This document shows, piece after piece, positions 1-9,616 of a stretch of 64,000 nucleotides of DNA. Both the position numbers and the translations under genes were made by a program. The DNA comes from Cerasibacillus sp036516575 (lineage in GTDB: Bacteria; Bacillota; Bacilli; Bacillales; Amphibacillaceae): assembly GCF_036516575.1 (NCBI RefSeq), contig NZ_DATBTY010000003.1:62001-126000 (forward strand). Direction: 5' to 3'. Within the stretch, counting starts at the first letter, position 1. Each line of letters begins with the position of its first letter. The notes under the pieces are model-generated. The model was not told the origin of the DNA. It ran no database searches and was given only the letters and a program-made list of their open reading frames with translations.

Positions 1-31
1 TCAAGGTAAGTGGGGTACTTGGTAGCTCCTT

Positions 32-631
32 TTACGCGTATCGATATATCTTAAATTTACCACGTTTGCCGTGATTCGCCTCAGGTACACGAACTTTATT
101 AATCAGGCGGAAAGGTGTCTTTTGTTTTAGAAACTGCTTATACTCTGGTAACGGATAATAGAGAATGAGGTCCATAGGGCGATCATGTCTTTTAAGTGAT
201 GTCATGATATTGTGGACAACTTTCTGAAATATTTTTACAGAAAAAGGATTGAAAAAGTAGAAACAGTTTTCCGTCTCTTCAATTTCATACATTTCTGCAA
301 GTCCATACTCCAAATCGAGTGGTGCCATGATATGTTCGCGACCACGTCGATAAGATGCTTCATTATCCAGTGCTTCTTCAAATGTTTTATCATTATTTTC
401 AACACCTGTCACAGGAACCTGAAAACGGTGATGAATATAAAATGAAACACGCCCACGCCCACAACCGAAATCAACGACTTCATCATCTTCCTCTAAACGA
501 TATGCTTGAAACAGCTTTTCTAGTGCGACGTATGGTGTCGGTTCATAACGATTATACGGCACATTGCCACGCCATTCGCGGATTCCGTCTGTCCGAATCC
601 CCAATAACTGATCAAACTTTCTCTCAACCAC
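32..631 (-). CDS. Class I SAM-dependent methyltransferase
   Basis: A 199-residue protein with a clear Rossmann methyltransferase motif I (DFGCGRG, residues 54-60) that binds S-adenosylmethionine. An acidic residue at the end of strand 2 (GVENN) fits ribose binding. The substrate cannot be read from sequence; several Bacillaceae proteins of this size are simply called class I methyltransferases. It begins with GTG, preceded by a GGGGAAG-type ribosome site. No partner gene is visible on its 3' side because the window begins there; the gene upstream, a BCCT transporter, is separated by a terminator. Confidence 0.75.
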   Translation of the reverse strand: MVERKFDQLLGIRTDGIREWRGNVPYNRYEPTPYVALEKLFQAYRLEEDDEVVDFGCGRGRVSFYIHHRFQVPVTGVENNDKTFEEALDNEASYRRGREHIMAPLDLEYGLAEMYEIEETENCFYFFNPFSVKIFQKVVHNIMTSLKRHDRPMDLILYYPLPEYKQFLKQKTPFRLINKVRVPEANHGKRGKFKIYRYA

Positions 632-737
632 TTTCTTCTTCCCCTATTCTTGATGTTCTTTATTTTTCATAGTTATAAATCTACTATCTAATCCCCTATC
701 ATACTATTAAGAAAAAAGAATACAAGTACATATGATA

Positions 738-774
738 AAAACAGCCTCACTCCAATAATGAAATGAGGCTGTTT
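738..774 (-). terminator. Terminator of the BCCT transporter gene
   Basis: Arms AACAGCCTCA and TGAGGCTGTT enclose a short loop, followed on the minus strand by a T-run. It lies just after the stop at 781. Confidence 0.8.
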
Positions 775-780
775 AATATG

Positions 781-2327
781 TTAATCCATTTTGTTCGCTT
801 CTTTTTCTAGACGTTTAAAACGTCGTAAGTCCGATTTCTTTATCGGTAATAATTCTCTTTTTAGTAATTTGACAATCGCAATTATAAGTATGAGCAAAAT
901 AGCCGTAAATGGTAATGCAGAGATGAGTGATGCCGTTTGTAGTGCCTCTAAACCGCCTGCATAGAGTAGGACAGCAGCAATCGCTGACACGAGCACACCC
1001 CAAACAATTTTTGCAACAAGTGGGGGATTTAAACTTCCATACGATGTCATGCTCGATAAAATATACGTTGCTGAATCAGCCGACGTAATCAAGAATGTAA
1101 AAATAAGTAATACGGCTAAGACATTAAGTACCGGTGTAAATGGAACATGCTCAAATGTTTGGAATAACGCCTGTGTTAAATCGGCGTCTACTGCTTGAGC
1201 GATCTGTGTTCCTTGATTTAAATCATTCCACAGTGCCGTACCACCAAAGACAGCAATCCATAAACAGGCTATTAGTGGCGGTACAATCATGACTCCGAAA
1301 ATAAATTCACGGATTGTTCTTCCCTTCGACACACGTGCGACAAAGGCTCCTACAAACGGAGACCACGCAATTGCCCATGCCCAATAGAAAATTGTCCAAT
1401 CACGAACCCAATGACCACCAACATAAGGTTCTAACCTTAAACTATAAGAAACGAAACTATTGATATAATCACCAATAGCTAATGTGAATGTTTCTAAAAT
1501 GAAAACGGTTGGGCCAGTAAAAAATACAAATAACAATAATCCTAGAGCAAGTCCAAGATTTAAATTACTGAGGAATCGGATCCCCTTATTAAGCCCTGTT
1601 GTTGCGGATAACATATATGCTAAGAAGACAGTGAGAATCAGCACCATTTGAACCGTAATCGATTGGTTGGTACCAAAGACGGCAGTTAGTCCCCCGTTCA
1701 TTTGCATAACACCTAAACCGATAGATGTTGCCACACCCATACCGTCGATATAACAGCTAATGAATCGATTGTATGTTTAACACCTGGACGCTTTCCAGTA
1801 ACGGGTTCTAAAGCTGTTGATACGAGACCGTCTTTGCTTTTTTTAAACTGGAGAAATCCGATGACCAAACCGACAATCGCAAAGACTGACCATTGGCTAA
1901 TGCCCCAGTGAAAAAAGGAGTAACCCATGGCAACGCGAGCAGCTTGTTCCGTTTCTGCTTCAATGCCTGCAAACGGGGTATTAAAGAAATGACTCATTGG
2001 CTCTGCGACACCCCAAAAGACTAAACCAGCACCAAAACCAGCTGAAAACAACATCCCGATCCAAGTAAAGAACGGAAAGTCAGGCTCCTCATCTTTTCCA
2101 CCAAGACGAATCGACCCATATTTACTAAAAGCTAAGCCGATTAAAAATAAAATAATAATAAATACGGCGAGTAAATAAAACCAGCCGAATTTTGTTGTCG
2201 TGAAATTAAAAAGCTGACTAGCTACTCTTCCAAATGATTTTGGAAAGATTGCTCCGATAATGACTAAAATGAACAAAATAACTGATGATACAATGAATAC
2301 TGGATTTCTAAAAACCGTTTTACCCAT
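781..2327 (-). pseudogene. BCCT-family (glycine betaine/choline/carnitine) transporter, frameshifted
   Basis: Two overlapping frames together make one BCCT secondary transporter of about 515 residues, the family's usual length. The N-terminal part (2327 to about 1742) starts MGKTVF after an AAGGAG site and carries the conserved GAGLVFWGVAEP segment. The C-terminal part (1740 to 781) resumes with GVATSIGLG, exactly the residues expected next in OpuD/BetL-like proteins. The break lies at about 1738-1745, where one base appears missing in a GGTATGGGTGTGG stretch. All other transmembrane segments look intact, so this is a recent mutation or a sequence error. If intact it would import compatible solutes such as glycine betaine with Na+. 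The exact substrate is not determinable. Confidence 0.85.
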
Positions 2328-2737
2328 GCTTGTCTCCTTTATTATAATTTTACTCTTTAGTTTGCCTCTTTTTAACAAAGAAAAACATCGCTATGGGATT
2401 TTACAAGCAATAATAGTTACAACTCCCTTTGTTTATGCCTTTATATGAAAGTACATAACATTCACTTATGATTCAAGTGATATCTATGAAAACTGAATAT
2501 TTCTCTGTGCTGCAAAGGGATGAATAATTGGTTATATTTTGATTAATGCTTTGTCAGTGGTGATTTAATGATTGGATATTCATTATTGTGTTGACATTTC
2601 TCTATTTTAAAGCTTTTGCCTTTTTAATTGATCGTTTCTTTACGATTGAAACTTCTATAATGATTTTTTTAACAACAATCTTTTTTATCATCGTAGCATT
2701 CATCTTAGCAATCATCACGATTGAAAAAAATAAAGTG
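2328..2737. other. Non-coding gap between BCCT gene and cvfB terminator
   Basis: AT-rich stretch with promoter-like sequence for the leftward BCCT gene. A 69-codon hydrophobic frame at 2588-2797 starts at GTG without a ribosome site and runs through the cvfB terminator, so I do not call it. Confidence 0.5.
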
Positions 2738-2785
2738 AAAAGGGCCGTACGGTCGCTTGCTTTGCGATATCGTTCAGCCCTTTTT
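2738..2785 (-). terminator. Likely terminator of cvfB
   Basis: Arms AAAAGGGC and GCCCTTTT are followed on the minus strand by a T-rich run. The loop is long (about 31 nt), so efficiency is uncertain. Confidence 0.5.
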
Positions 2786-2832
2786 GGTATGTGGTGAGTA
2801 TATTCATAAACGTTCCAATGACGCGGTGTCTT

Positions 2833-3693
2833 TCATTTATCAACTAATTTCGTATATCCGTCTTCTTGAATGATGTGACGCTGTTTCATTAAACGACCCA
2901 ATGCACGTTTAAAGGCGGATTTACTCATATGAAATGTTTCTTGAATCGATTCGGGACTACTTTTATCATTAAAAGACATGACACCATCTTGTTGTTTGAG
3001 ATAAGTGAGAATCACCTCAGCATCATCATCAATCCGCTCATGCTTAAATGGCAAAAGTGATACATTAAGCGTACCATCTTCTTTCACTTCAATGACACGA
3101 CCATTGACATACTCGCCTAATCGTGGTTCCCTTTCTCTTTCTGTATGATGGATAAATCCTCTGTAGCCTTGTTCTGTCAGCAACGCACTGCCTTCTTTAC
3201 TCGTTAAATAAATATGACCATTGACTCGATCATTTAACTCTATATCATTTGCGGGTTCCCACTCACTTCTTAATTCTTCTTCGGATGCTGGAATCGCAAG
3301 CAGACGTCCTTTCTTATCCTGACCTAATGTTACATATAGCTTGTCACCAACAGTCGGCCACACCGCTTCAATGACTGGCAAATCGTCAACAGATACTAGA
3401 ATTTCTTTTGAACTTCCGATATCAACGAATACACCAAGATTAGGAATAACTTCAACGACAGAAGCCCAACCATACGTGCCAATAACCATTTGTGGTAACT
3501 TCATTGATGCCATGAGCTGACCTCGTTTATCTGGGTAAACAAAGACGTCTATTTTGTCACCTATTGCTAACTCTTCCGTCACTTCTTGATCAACAAGAAC
3601 GACCTCTGTCTCACCTTTTTGGAGTACATATCCAGTTTCAGCTTTTTGCGAAACAGTCATCATTTGTATTGTGCCAATTTGGATTGAATGCAT
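2833..3693 (-). CDS. cvfB: CvfB/YitL-type S1 RNA-binding protein
   Basis: A 286-residue protein matching the CvfB (conserved virulence factor B, B. subtilis YitL) family: tandem S1-like OB domains followed by a C-terminal winged helix (about 225-285, FNDKSSPESIQETF...KRALGRLMKQRHI). In Staphylococcus CvfB binds RNA and affects virulence-factor expression; the cellular role in Bacillus is unclear. I chose the ATG at 3693 (MHSIQIG) rather than one eight codons upstream because AGAAGG lies six to eight bases before it. Monocistronic, with its own downstream hairpin. Confidence 0.88.
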   Translation of the reverse strand: MHSIQIGTIQMMTVSQKAETGYVLQKGETEVVLVDQEVTEELAIGDKIDVFVYPDKRGQLMASMKLPQMVIGTYGWASVVEVIPNLGVFVDIGSSKEILVSVDDLPVIEAVWPTVGDKLYVTLGQDKKGRLLAIPASEEELRSEWEPANDIELNDRVNGHIYLTSKEGSALLTEQGYRGFIHHTEREREPRLGEYVNGRVIEVKEDGTLNVSLLPFKHERIDDDAEVILTYLKQQDGVMSFNDKSSPESIQETFHMSKSAFKRALGRLMKQRHIIQEDGYTKLVDK

Positions 3694-3887
3694 CTTAAAC
3701 CTTCTTTCTATGTTCACAGATTGATTACTTGTTACTTTATCTCTTTGAAAGTAACATATCCATGTCGCTTTTCCAAATTTTTATGCAAATGAATGTTCTT
3801 TTTTCCAAGTTCAATTACTTTACAGGGATACTACTATACGTATTATAATTATTGTGTAATTAAATTTAGCTATAAGGAGCGATTTCG

Positions 3888-5366
3888 ATGACGGAACAAC
3901 TTAGTCCAAGGCTTCAGGACTTTCTAAAAGGCGTTAAAAAGCTTTATATCAATGGAAAGTTCGTAGATTCTGTTTCAGGAAAGACATTTAAGTCATATAA
4001 TCCAGCAACAGGGGACGAGATTGCTGAAGTGGCTGAAGCAGGTACAGAAGACGTTGATCTAGCGGTTAAGGCAGCAAGGGAAGCTTTCGACAACGGTCCC
4101 TGGTCAACGATGGGGACGGCCGAAAGAAGTCGCATTATTTATAAACTCGCTGACTTAATGGAAGAGCATAAACTTGAGCTCGCCCAACTAGAAACACTAG
4201 ATAACGGAAAACCAATTCGCGAAACAATGAATGCGGATGTTCCTCTATCCATTGAACATTTCCGTTATTATGCAGGATGGGCGACTAAAATTGTCGGTCA
4301 AACCATTCCTGTACAAGGGAATTATTTTAACTATACTCGGCATGAGCCAGTTGGAGTTATTGGGTCTATTATTCCTTGGAACTTCCCACTAATGATGGCA
4401 GCATGGAAACTTGGTGCATCACTTGCTACAGGATGTACAGTTGTTATGAAACCGGCGATGAATACACCACTATCTGTCTTATATTTAGCAAAATTGGCAA
4501 GAGAAGCAGGCTTCCCTGATGGGGTCATTAATATTCTTCCTGGTAGTGGACGTTCTGTTGGACAAGCACTTGTTGATCATCCACAAGTGAATAAGATTGC
4601 CTTTACGGGATCAACACCTGTTGGTAAATCCATTATGAAATCAGCAGCAGACACAATGAAACGTGTCACACTGGAATTAGGTGGAAAATCACCAAATATT
4701 ATTCTACCTGATGCTGATTTATCAAAAGCAATCCCTGGTGCTCTTCAAGGTATTATGTTCAACCAAGGACAAGTATGTAGTGCAGGAAGCCGTATTTTCA
4801 TTCAAAAAGATATGTACGACAATGTCTTAGCTGAATTAGAAAACCATGCCAAACAAATTAAGCAAGGTAATGGTTTAGATAAAGAAACGACAATGGGACC
4901 ATTAATTTCTGCACAACAACAAAAAACAGTCACAGACTATATTGAAAAAGGACTCCAAGAAGGAGCAGAGTTAGTAACTGGTGGGCATATCCCATTTGAA
5001 AATGGTTATTTCGTTGCACCAACAATTTTCGCTAACGTTGATAATAAAATGACGATAGCCCAAGAGGAAATATTTGGACCGGTTGTAGCTGCTATTCCTT
5101 TTGATAATATGGACGATTTAGTTGTTAAAGCGAATGACTCAGATTTCGGTTTAGCTGCAGGAATTTGGACAGAGAATTTACGCGATGCCCATTACCTAGC
5201 ACACAACTTAAAGGCCGGGACAGTCTGGATTAACACATATACTGCTTTTGATGCTGCGGCACCATTTGGTGGATACAAACAATCTGGAATCGGACGTGAA
5301 ATGGGTAGTTACGCTTTAGATAACTATACGGAAGTTAAATCTGTATGGGTGAATTTAGATAAATAA
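3888..5366 (+). CDS. dhaS: NAD-dependent aldehyde dehydrogenase, DhaS-like
   Basis: A 492-residue ALDH superfamily enzyme that oxidises an aldehyde to the acid with NAD(P)+. Visible hallmarks are the IIPWNFPL segment, the FTGSTPVGK nucleotide loop, the general-base glutamate in TLELGGKSPN and the catalytic cysteine in NQGQVCSAGSR. The C-terminal SGIGREMGSYALDNYTEVK tail is very close to B. subtilis DhaS. A TAAGGAG site precedes the ATG and a strong terminator follows, so it is monocistronic. The natural aldehyde is unknown for this clade; a betaine aldehyde role cannot be excluded. Confidence 0.88.
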   Translation: MTEQLSPRLQDFLKGVKKLYINGKFVDSVSGKTFKSYNPATGDEIAEVAEAGTEDVDLAVKAAREAFDNGPWSTMGTAERSRIIYKLADLMEEHKLELAQLETLDNGKPIRETMNADVPLSIEHFRYYAGWATKIVGQTIPVQGNYFNYTRHEPVGVIGSIIPWNFPLMMAAWKLGASLATGCTVVMKPAMNTPLSVLYLAKLAREAGFPDGVINILPGSGRSVGQALVDHPQVNKIAFTGSTPVGKSIMKSAADTMKRVTLELGGKSPNIILPDADLSKAIPGALQGIMFNQGQVCSAGSRIFIQKDMYDNVLAELENHAKQIKQGNGLDKETTMGPLISAQQQKTVTDYIEKGLQEGAELVTGGHIPFENGYFVAPTIFANVDNKMTIAQEEIFGPVVAAIPFDNMDDLVVKANDSDFGLAAGIWTENLRDAHYLAHNLKAGTVWINTYTAFDAAAPFGGYKQSGIGREMGSYALDNYTEVKSVWVNLDK

Positions 5367-5371
5367 GTTTT

Positions 5372-5397
5372 AAGAGGAGGCTTTTCCTCCTCTTTTT
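5372..5397 (+). terminator. Terminator of dhaS
   Basis: Perfect GAGGAGG/CCTCCTC stem with a five-base loop followed by TTTTT, six bases after the stop. Confidence 0.93.
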
Positions 5398-5439
5398 ATT
5401 TAATTGACTTGTCTCAATCATTTTATTTTACAAAAGACC

Positions 5440-5468
5440 TTGACTTTCTATTCTTTTCGGCTTAGACT
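5440..5468 (+). promoter_or_regulatory. Candidate SigA promoter of the met operon
   Basis: TTGACT and TAGACT boxes with 17-bp spacing, about 40 bases before the S-box aptamer begins. Confidence 0.6.
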
Positions 5469-5509
5469 AGCATATAAATCTTTTTATAAAATTAAATACT
5501 TGATCATTT

Positions 5510-5615
5510 CTTATCAAGAGAGATTGAGGGACAGGCCCGATGACATCTCGGCAGCAGATTCTATTTAAGAAAACTGTGCCAATTCCTGCAAATACGTTCG
5601 TATTTGAAAGATGAG
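5510..5615 (+). promoter_or_regulatory. SAM-I (S-box) riboswitch aptamer
   Basis: Contains the S-box signature elements in order: TTATCAAGAGAG, GGGACAGGCCCGATGA, TCGGCAGC, then a CTGTGCCAATTCCTGC segment and a closing GATGAG strand that can pair with CTTATC to form P1. SAM binding favours the downstream terminator, so the met genes are expressed when methionine/SAM is scarce. Confidence 0.93.
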
Positions 5616-5635
5616 AAGAATGATTCTTTTACTAG

Positions 5636-5676
5636 AATCCCTCTTTTCTTACTTGATAAGAAAAGGGGGATTTTTA
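5636..5676 (+). terminator. S-box expression-platform terminator
   Basis: Long hairpin AATCCCTCTTTTCTTA / TAAGAAAAGGGGGATT followed by T's, placed between the aptamer and metN as in SAM-I transcriptional riboswitches. Confidence 0.9.
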
Positions 5677-5712
5677 ATTAACAACATGAATGAACGTAAG
5701 GGGGACCTGTTG

Positions 5713-6747
5713 ATGATTGAGTTTAGAAATGTATCTAAGACATTTACATCTGGTAAACGGAAAGTACATGCCGTAAACGATGTATCACTGACCGTTGAAG
5801 AAGGTGATATCTTCGGCATTATCGGATTCAGTGGAGCAGGAAAGAGTACGTTATTACGGCTCGTTAATATGTTAGAGCGTCCGTCTTCTGGATCTGTCCA
5901 TATTCAAGGGGTTGATATTTCGAAGTTATCGCAAAGAGAATTACGACAACGCCGGCAAAATATCGGTATGATCTTTCAAAACTTTAATTTGTTCAATGCA
6001 CGGACAGTTGCTGGGAATGTGGCTTATCCATTGAAGCTAGTGGGTACGCCAAAACAGGAGCGCGAAAAACGCGTGATGGAACTACTCCGTTTTGTCGGAC
6101 TAGAAGATAAAGCGAAAGACTTTCCAGATCAATTATCAGGGGGACAAAAGCAGCGTGTCGGCATTGCACGTGCTCTCGCTAATTCACCGGATATACTCAT
6201 TTGTGATGAGGCGACATCAGCACTTGATCCCGATACGACCGCTGACATTTTAAAATTATTAAAAAACGTTAACCGCGACCTTGGAATCACGATTTTACTC
6301 ATTACACATGAAATGAACGTTATTCAGCAAATTTGTAATAAAGTAGCGGTGATGGAGAAGGGGGAAGTGATTGAAACAGGGGATGTGTTTGAGACCTTTA
6401 CTAATCCGAAGCATCCTACGACAAAGCGCTTTGTTCAATCTGTACAACAAGATTTACCATCGAAACATATTTTAGAAAAATGGCAGTCAAATGGTGGAGA
6501 AACTCTATATCGAATAATTTTCAAAGGAGACATTACAAACGAACCGATTCTATCAACAGTTACAAGGAAACATGGTGTTGATTTCAATATTGTTTATGGA
6601 TCTGTTCGAGAATTACAGGATAAATTATTCGGTAATTTATTGATTTCATTTACTGGAAATAAAGAAGCCATTAACCAAGTCTTACAAGAATTAGAAGAAC
6701 TCGTTGACATCAAGGAGGTTACAAAAGATGAAAGTGGATTGGTCTAG
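5713..6747 (+). CDS. metN: Methionine ABC transporter ATP-binding protein MetN
   Basis: A 344-residue ABC ATPase for D/L-methionine import. Walker A is GFSGAGKST, the ABC signature LSGGQKQR and Walker B ILICDEATSALD. The C-terminal about 90 residues form the NIL/ACT-like domain typical of MetN, which senses methionine and trans-inhibits transport. The start is the ATG at 5713 (MIEFRNVS) with AAGGGGGA upstream; an upstream in-frame ATG would lie inside the riboswitch terminator. metI overlaps its end by 20 bases. The preceding S-box indicates control by SAM. Confidence 0.95.
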   Translation: MIEFRNVSKTFTSGKRKVHAVNDVSLTVEEGDIFGIIGFSGAGKSTLLRLVNMLERPSSGSVHIQGVDISKLSQRELRQRRQNIGMIFQNFNLFNARTVAGNVAYPLKLVGTPKQEREKRVMELLRFVGLEDKAKDFPDQLSGGQKQRVGIARALANSPDILICDEATSALDPDTTADILKLLKNVNRDLGITILLITHEMNVIQQICNKVAVMEKGEVIETGDVFETFTNPKHPTTKRFVQSVQQDLPSKHILEKWQSNGGETLYRIIFKGDITNEPILSTVTRKHGVDFNIVYGSVRELQDKLFGNLLISFTGNKEAINQVLQELEELVDIKEVTKDESGLV

Positions 6748-7390
6748 TTTTTGGCCACAAATCGTTGAAGCAACTGGACAGACGATTACGATGGTCGTTA
6801 TGACACTCATTTTTGGGTCAATTATTGGCATTACGGTTGGACTCTTACTATTTGTAACGAGGGAAAACAATATTTTAGAAAATAAGCTTGTTTTTCAAGT
6901 ATTAAACATCATTATTAATATCATTCGCCCGATCCCGTTTATTATTTTCATTGTCGCGATTTCACAGTTAACACGGCTTGTTGTCGGGACGACGATTGGA
7001 ACAGTGGCAGCAATTTTTCCAATGACGATTGTAGCTAGTTTTACGATTGCCAGAGTCGTAGAAAATAACCTCGTTAGTATTGACCCTGGCGTGATTGAAG
7101 CAGCACAAGCGATGGGGGCAAGTCCATTACGAATCATATTTACTGTGTTAATTCCAGAGGCATTAGGGCCACTCATTTTAGGGCTAACCTTTGTTTCTGT
7201 TGGTTTGATTGATTTCTCAGCAGTAGCAGGAACTGTCGGTGGCGGGGGACTAGGTCATATTGCCATGACTTATGGTTACCAACGATTTGACGGGACAGTC
7301 ATGCTTGTTACTGTCTTAATCCTAATTGTCATGGTTCAGTTGGCCCAATGGATTGGAAACACTTTATCTAAACTTGTTATGCGACGTTAA
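6728..7390 (+). CDS. metI: Methionine ABC transporter permease MetI (MetP)
   Basis: A 220-residue inner-membrane permease with five or so hydrophobic helices and the cytoplasmic EAA loop (EAAQAMGASPLRIIFTVLIPEA) that contacts MetN. The ATG at 6728 follows a strong AAGGAGG site embedded in the end of metN, giving a 20-bp overlap and probable translational coupling. Length is normal for MetI. Confidence 0.94.
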   Translation: MKVDWSSFWPQIVEATGQTITMVVMTLIFGSIIGITVGLLLFVTRENNILENKLVFQVLNIIINIIRPIPFIIFIVAISQLTRLVVGTTIGTVAAIFPMTIVASFTIARVVENNLVSIDPGVIEAAQAMGASPLRIIFTVLIPEALGPLILGLTFVSVGLIDFSAVAGTVGGGGLGHIAMTYGYQRFDGTVMLVTVLILIVMVQLAQWIGNTLSKLVMRR

Positions 7391-7440
7391 TTATCGGAAA
7401 ACACACTAAAAAAACATAAAAACAAAGGGAGCGTATCAAC

Positions 7441-8304
7441 ATGAGAAAGTTTTTAGTCTTTTTATCAATGATTGCTGTATTATTTTTAGTAGCCTGCTCA
7501 GGAGATGACAATGCAGGGGATTCAGGAGACAAAGTGAAAGTGAAAATCGGGGTTAATGGTGCAGATGGTGAACTTTGGCCGATTTTAAAAGAAAAAGCAG
7601 CCAAAGAGAACATTGAAATTGAATTAATCGAATTTCAAGATTACACACTCCCGAACAATGCGTTAGCACAAGGGGATCTTGATATGAATGCTTTTCAACA
7701 TATTGCATTTCTTGGGCAGTATGTCAAAGAAAGTGGCGAAGATATTGTACCCATCGGATCAACGATGTTAGCACCGATGGGATTATATTCCGAAAAAATC
7801 AAAGACGTGTCAGAGCTACAAAAAGGAGATAAAATCGCCATTCCAGATGATCCATCAAATCAAGCGCGGGCACTTCGTCTTCTTGAAGGAGCCGATTTAA
7901 TTACATTAGCCGATGATTTCGGTATGTTTGGTGACCCGTCACAAGTCGTTGACAATCCATTAAACTTGGAGATTATTCCAATGACAGCCCAACAAACACC
8001 ACGTGTCTTACCTGATGTCGCAGGCTCAATCATTAATAATGGAATAGCTGGTCAAGCTGGCTTCTCACCAAATGAGGATCCAATCTTAAAAGAAGAAGTA
8101 ACAGATGATAGTACACATCCATATGTTAACGTGCTTGCTGTTCGTAGTGAAGATAAAAACAATGAAACCTATTTACGTCTCGTAGAATTATATCAAGATG
8201 CAGATGTTGAAGAAGCGATTAAAAAAGATACAAATGATGGGGCTTTCCTTGTCAAATTAACATCGGAACAATTGGAAAAAGTCTTTGAAGACATGAAAAA
8301 ATAA
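7441..8304 (+). CDS. metQ: Methionine-binding lipoprotein MetQ
   Basis: A 287-residue NlpA-family substrate-binding lipoprotein that delivers methionine (or related sulfur compounds) to MetNI. It has a signal peptide with lipobox LVAC (Cys about residue 19) followed by an acidic linker, then the two-lobed binding fold. Conserved segments include NAFQHIAFL and IPDDPSNQARAL. AAAGGGAG lies before the ATG. Third gene of the S-box operon. Confidence 0.94.
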   Translation: MRKFLVFLSMIAVLFLVACSGDDNAGDSGDKVKVKIGVNGADGELWPILKEKAAKENIEIELIEFQDYTLPNNALAQGDLDMNAFQHIAFLGQYVKESGEDIVPIGSTMLAPMGLYSEKIKDVSELQKGDKIAIPDDPSNQARALRLLEGADLITLADDFGMFGDPSQVVDNPLNLEIIPMTAQQTPRVLPDVAGSIINNGIAGQAGFSPNEDPILKEEVTDDSTHPYVNVLAVRSEDKNNETYLRLVELYQDADVEEAIKKDTNDGAFLVKLTSEQLEKVFEDMKK

Positions 8305-8317
8305 GGGGGATTTATAT

Positions 8318-9520
8318 ATGAGTATTGTTCAAGGCCAAGTGGAAAAGATTATTGCATCTGTTGAAACACATAAAGATAAATATATTAAAACGAGTCAAGT
8401 AATCCATGCACGTCCTGAAATCGGTAATGAGGAATACTTTGCTTGTGAAACACATACGAAGCTTTTACAAGATGCTGGGTTTACTGTAACGATAGGGGTA
8501 GCTGGTCATGAAACAGCTTTTTATGCAGAGAAAGGAAGTGAAAAAGAGGGCCCGACAATTGCCTTTCTTGCTGAATATGATGCACTTCCAGGCATTGGAC
8601 ATGCTTGCGGTCATAATATTATTGGAACGACAAGTGTAGCTGCTGGGATTGCCTTAGCTGAAGTAGTTGAGAATACAGGAGGTAAAGTCGTTGTTCTCGG
8701 TACACCTGCTGAAGAAGGTGGTCCAAATGGCAGTGCGAAAGGAAGCTTTGTTAAGCATGGTTTTCTAAAAGACATCGATGCTGCATTAATGCTTCATCCA
8801 GCTGGAAAAACAGGTATTACCGGTGAATCATTAGCGGTTGATCCATTAGATTTCCATTTTTATGGAAAAGCCGCTCATGCATCTGGAGCACCGGAACAAG
8901 GTATTAATGCGCTTGATGCCGTCATTCAATTATTTAATGGGATTAATGCTTTACGTGAGCATTTACCATCTGATGTAAGAATACATGGGATTATTACACA
9001 TGGTGGTGATGCCCCTAATATTGTTCCTGATTATGCATCAGCACGCTTTTTCATTCGTGCGGCAACTTGGAAGAAAACAGTAGAAGCCGCAAACAAAGTA
9101 AGAGCAATAGCGGATGGAGCAGCATTAGCAACTGGTGCAACAGTCAAAGTCGAACGTTTCCAAAATGAAGTGAAGGATTTTGTTTTAAATGACACCTTTG
9201 ACAATGTATTAAAAGAAGAACTCGAAGCGCTTGGTGAAACGGTCGTTACCGAACGAGGAGAAGGCAAAGGTTCGACAGATGCTGGTAATATTAGTTATGA
9301 AGTCCCAACTGTTCATGGCTATATTAAAATTGGCCCCGACGATTTAATTGGTCACACCATAGAATTTCGTGAAGCAGCCAAATCAGAGCGTGGAAATGAA
9401 GCCCTTCTCGTTGGTGCCAAAGCATTAGCAAGAACTGGCCACCGCTTACTGACAGATCAACAGTTACTAGATGATATTAAGAATGAATTTAAACGGCGAA
9501 TAGAAGAAAAAAATAAATAG
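8318..9520 (+). CDS. M20-family metallo-amidohydrolase
   Basis: A 400-residue M20D-type peptidase/amidohydrolase (AbgB/HmrA/YxeP-like). Metal-ligand segments are visible: EYDALPGIGHACGHN, the APAEEGG-equivalent TPAEEGGP, and a late His in IGHTIEF. The enzyme probably deacylates an N-acyl amino acid or dipeptide. It lies 13 bp after metQ under the same SAM riboswitch, so an N-acyl-methionine/cysteine or sulfur-containing conjugate is the reasonable inferred substrate; the sequence alone does not prove it. A strong terminator follows, closing the operon. Confidence 0.85.
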   Translation: MSIVQGQVEKIIASVETHKDKYIKTSQVIHARPEIGNEEYFACETHTKLLQDAGFTVTIGVAGHETAFYAEKGSEKEGPTIAFLAEYDALPGIGHACGHNIIGTTSVAAGIALAEVVENTGGKVVVLGTPAEEGGPNGSAKGSFVKHGFLKDIDAALMLHPAGKTGITGESLAVDPLDFHFYGKAAHASGAPEQGINALDAVIQLFNGINALREHLPSDVRIHGIITHGGDAPNIVPDYASARFFIRAATWKKTVEAANKVRAIADGAALATGATVKVERFQNEVKDFVLNDTFDNVLKEELEALGETVVTERGEGKGSTDAGNISYEVPTVHGYIKIGPDDLIGHTIEFREAAKSERGNEALLVGAKALARTGHRLLTDQQLLDDIKNEFKRRIEEKNK

Positions 9521-9530
9521 AAAAAACATA

Positions 9531-9565
9531 AAAAGCTCTTCTGGATTTCCGGGAAGAGCTTTTTT
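9531..9565 (+). terminator. Terminator of met operon
   Basis: AAAAGCTCTTC / GAAGAGCTTTTTT hairpin and T-run just after the amidohydrolase stop. Confidence 0.92.
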
Positions 9566-9616
9566 AGTCTAATCATTCTATATTAATTCATTGAGTACAT
9601 TAATTAAATGACCTAT

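Noticed and set aside
2588..2797. 69-codon hydrophobic plus-strand frame
   Set aside because: GTG start with no ribosome site; it runs through the hairpin that terminates cvfB; no family recognised.
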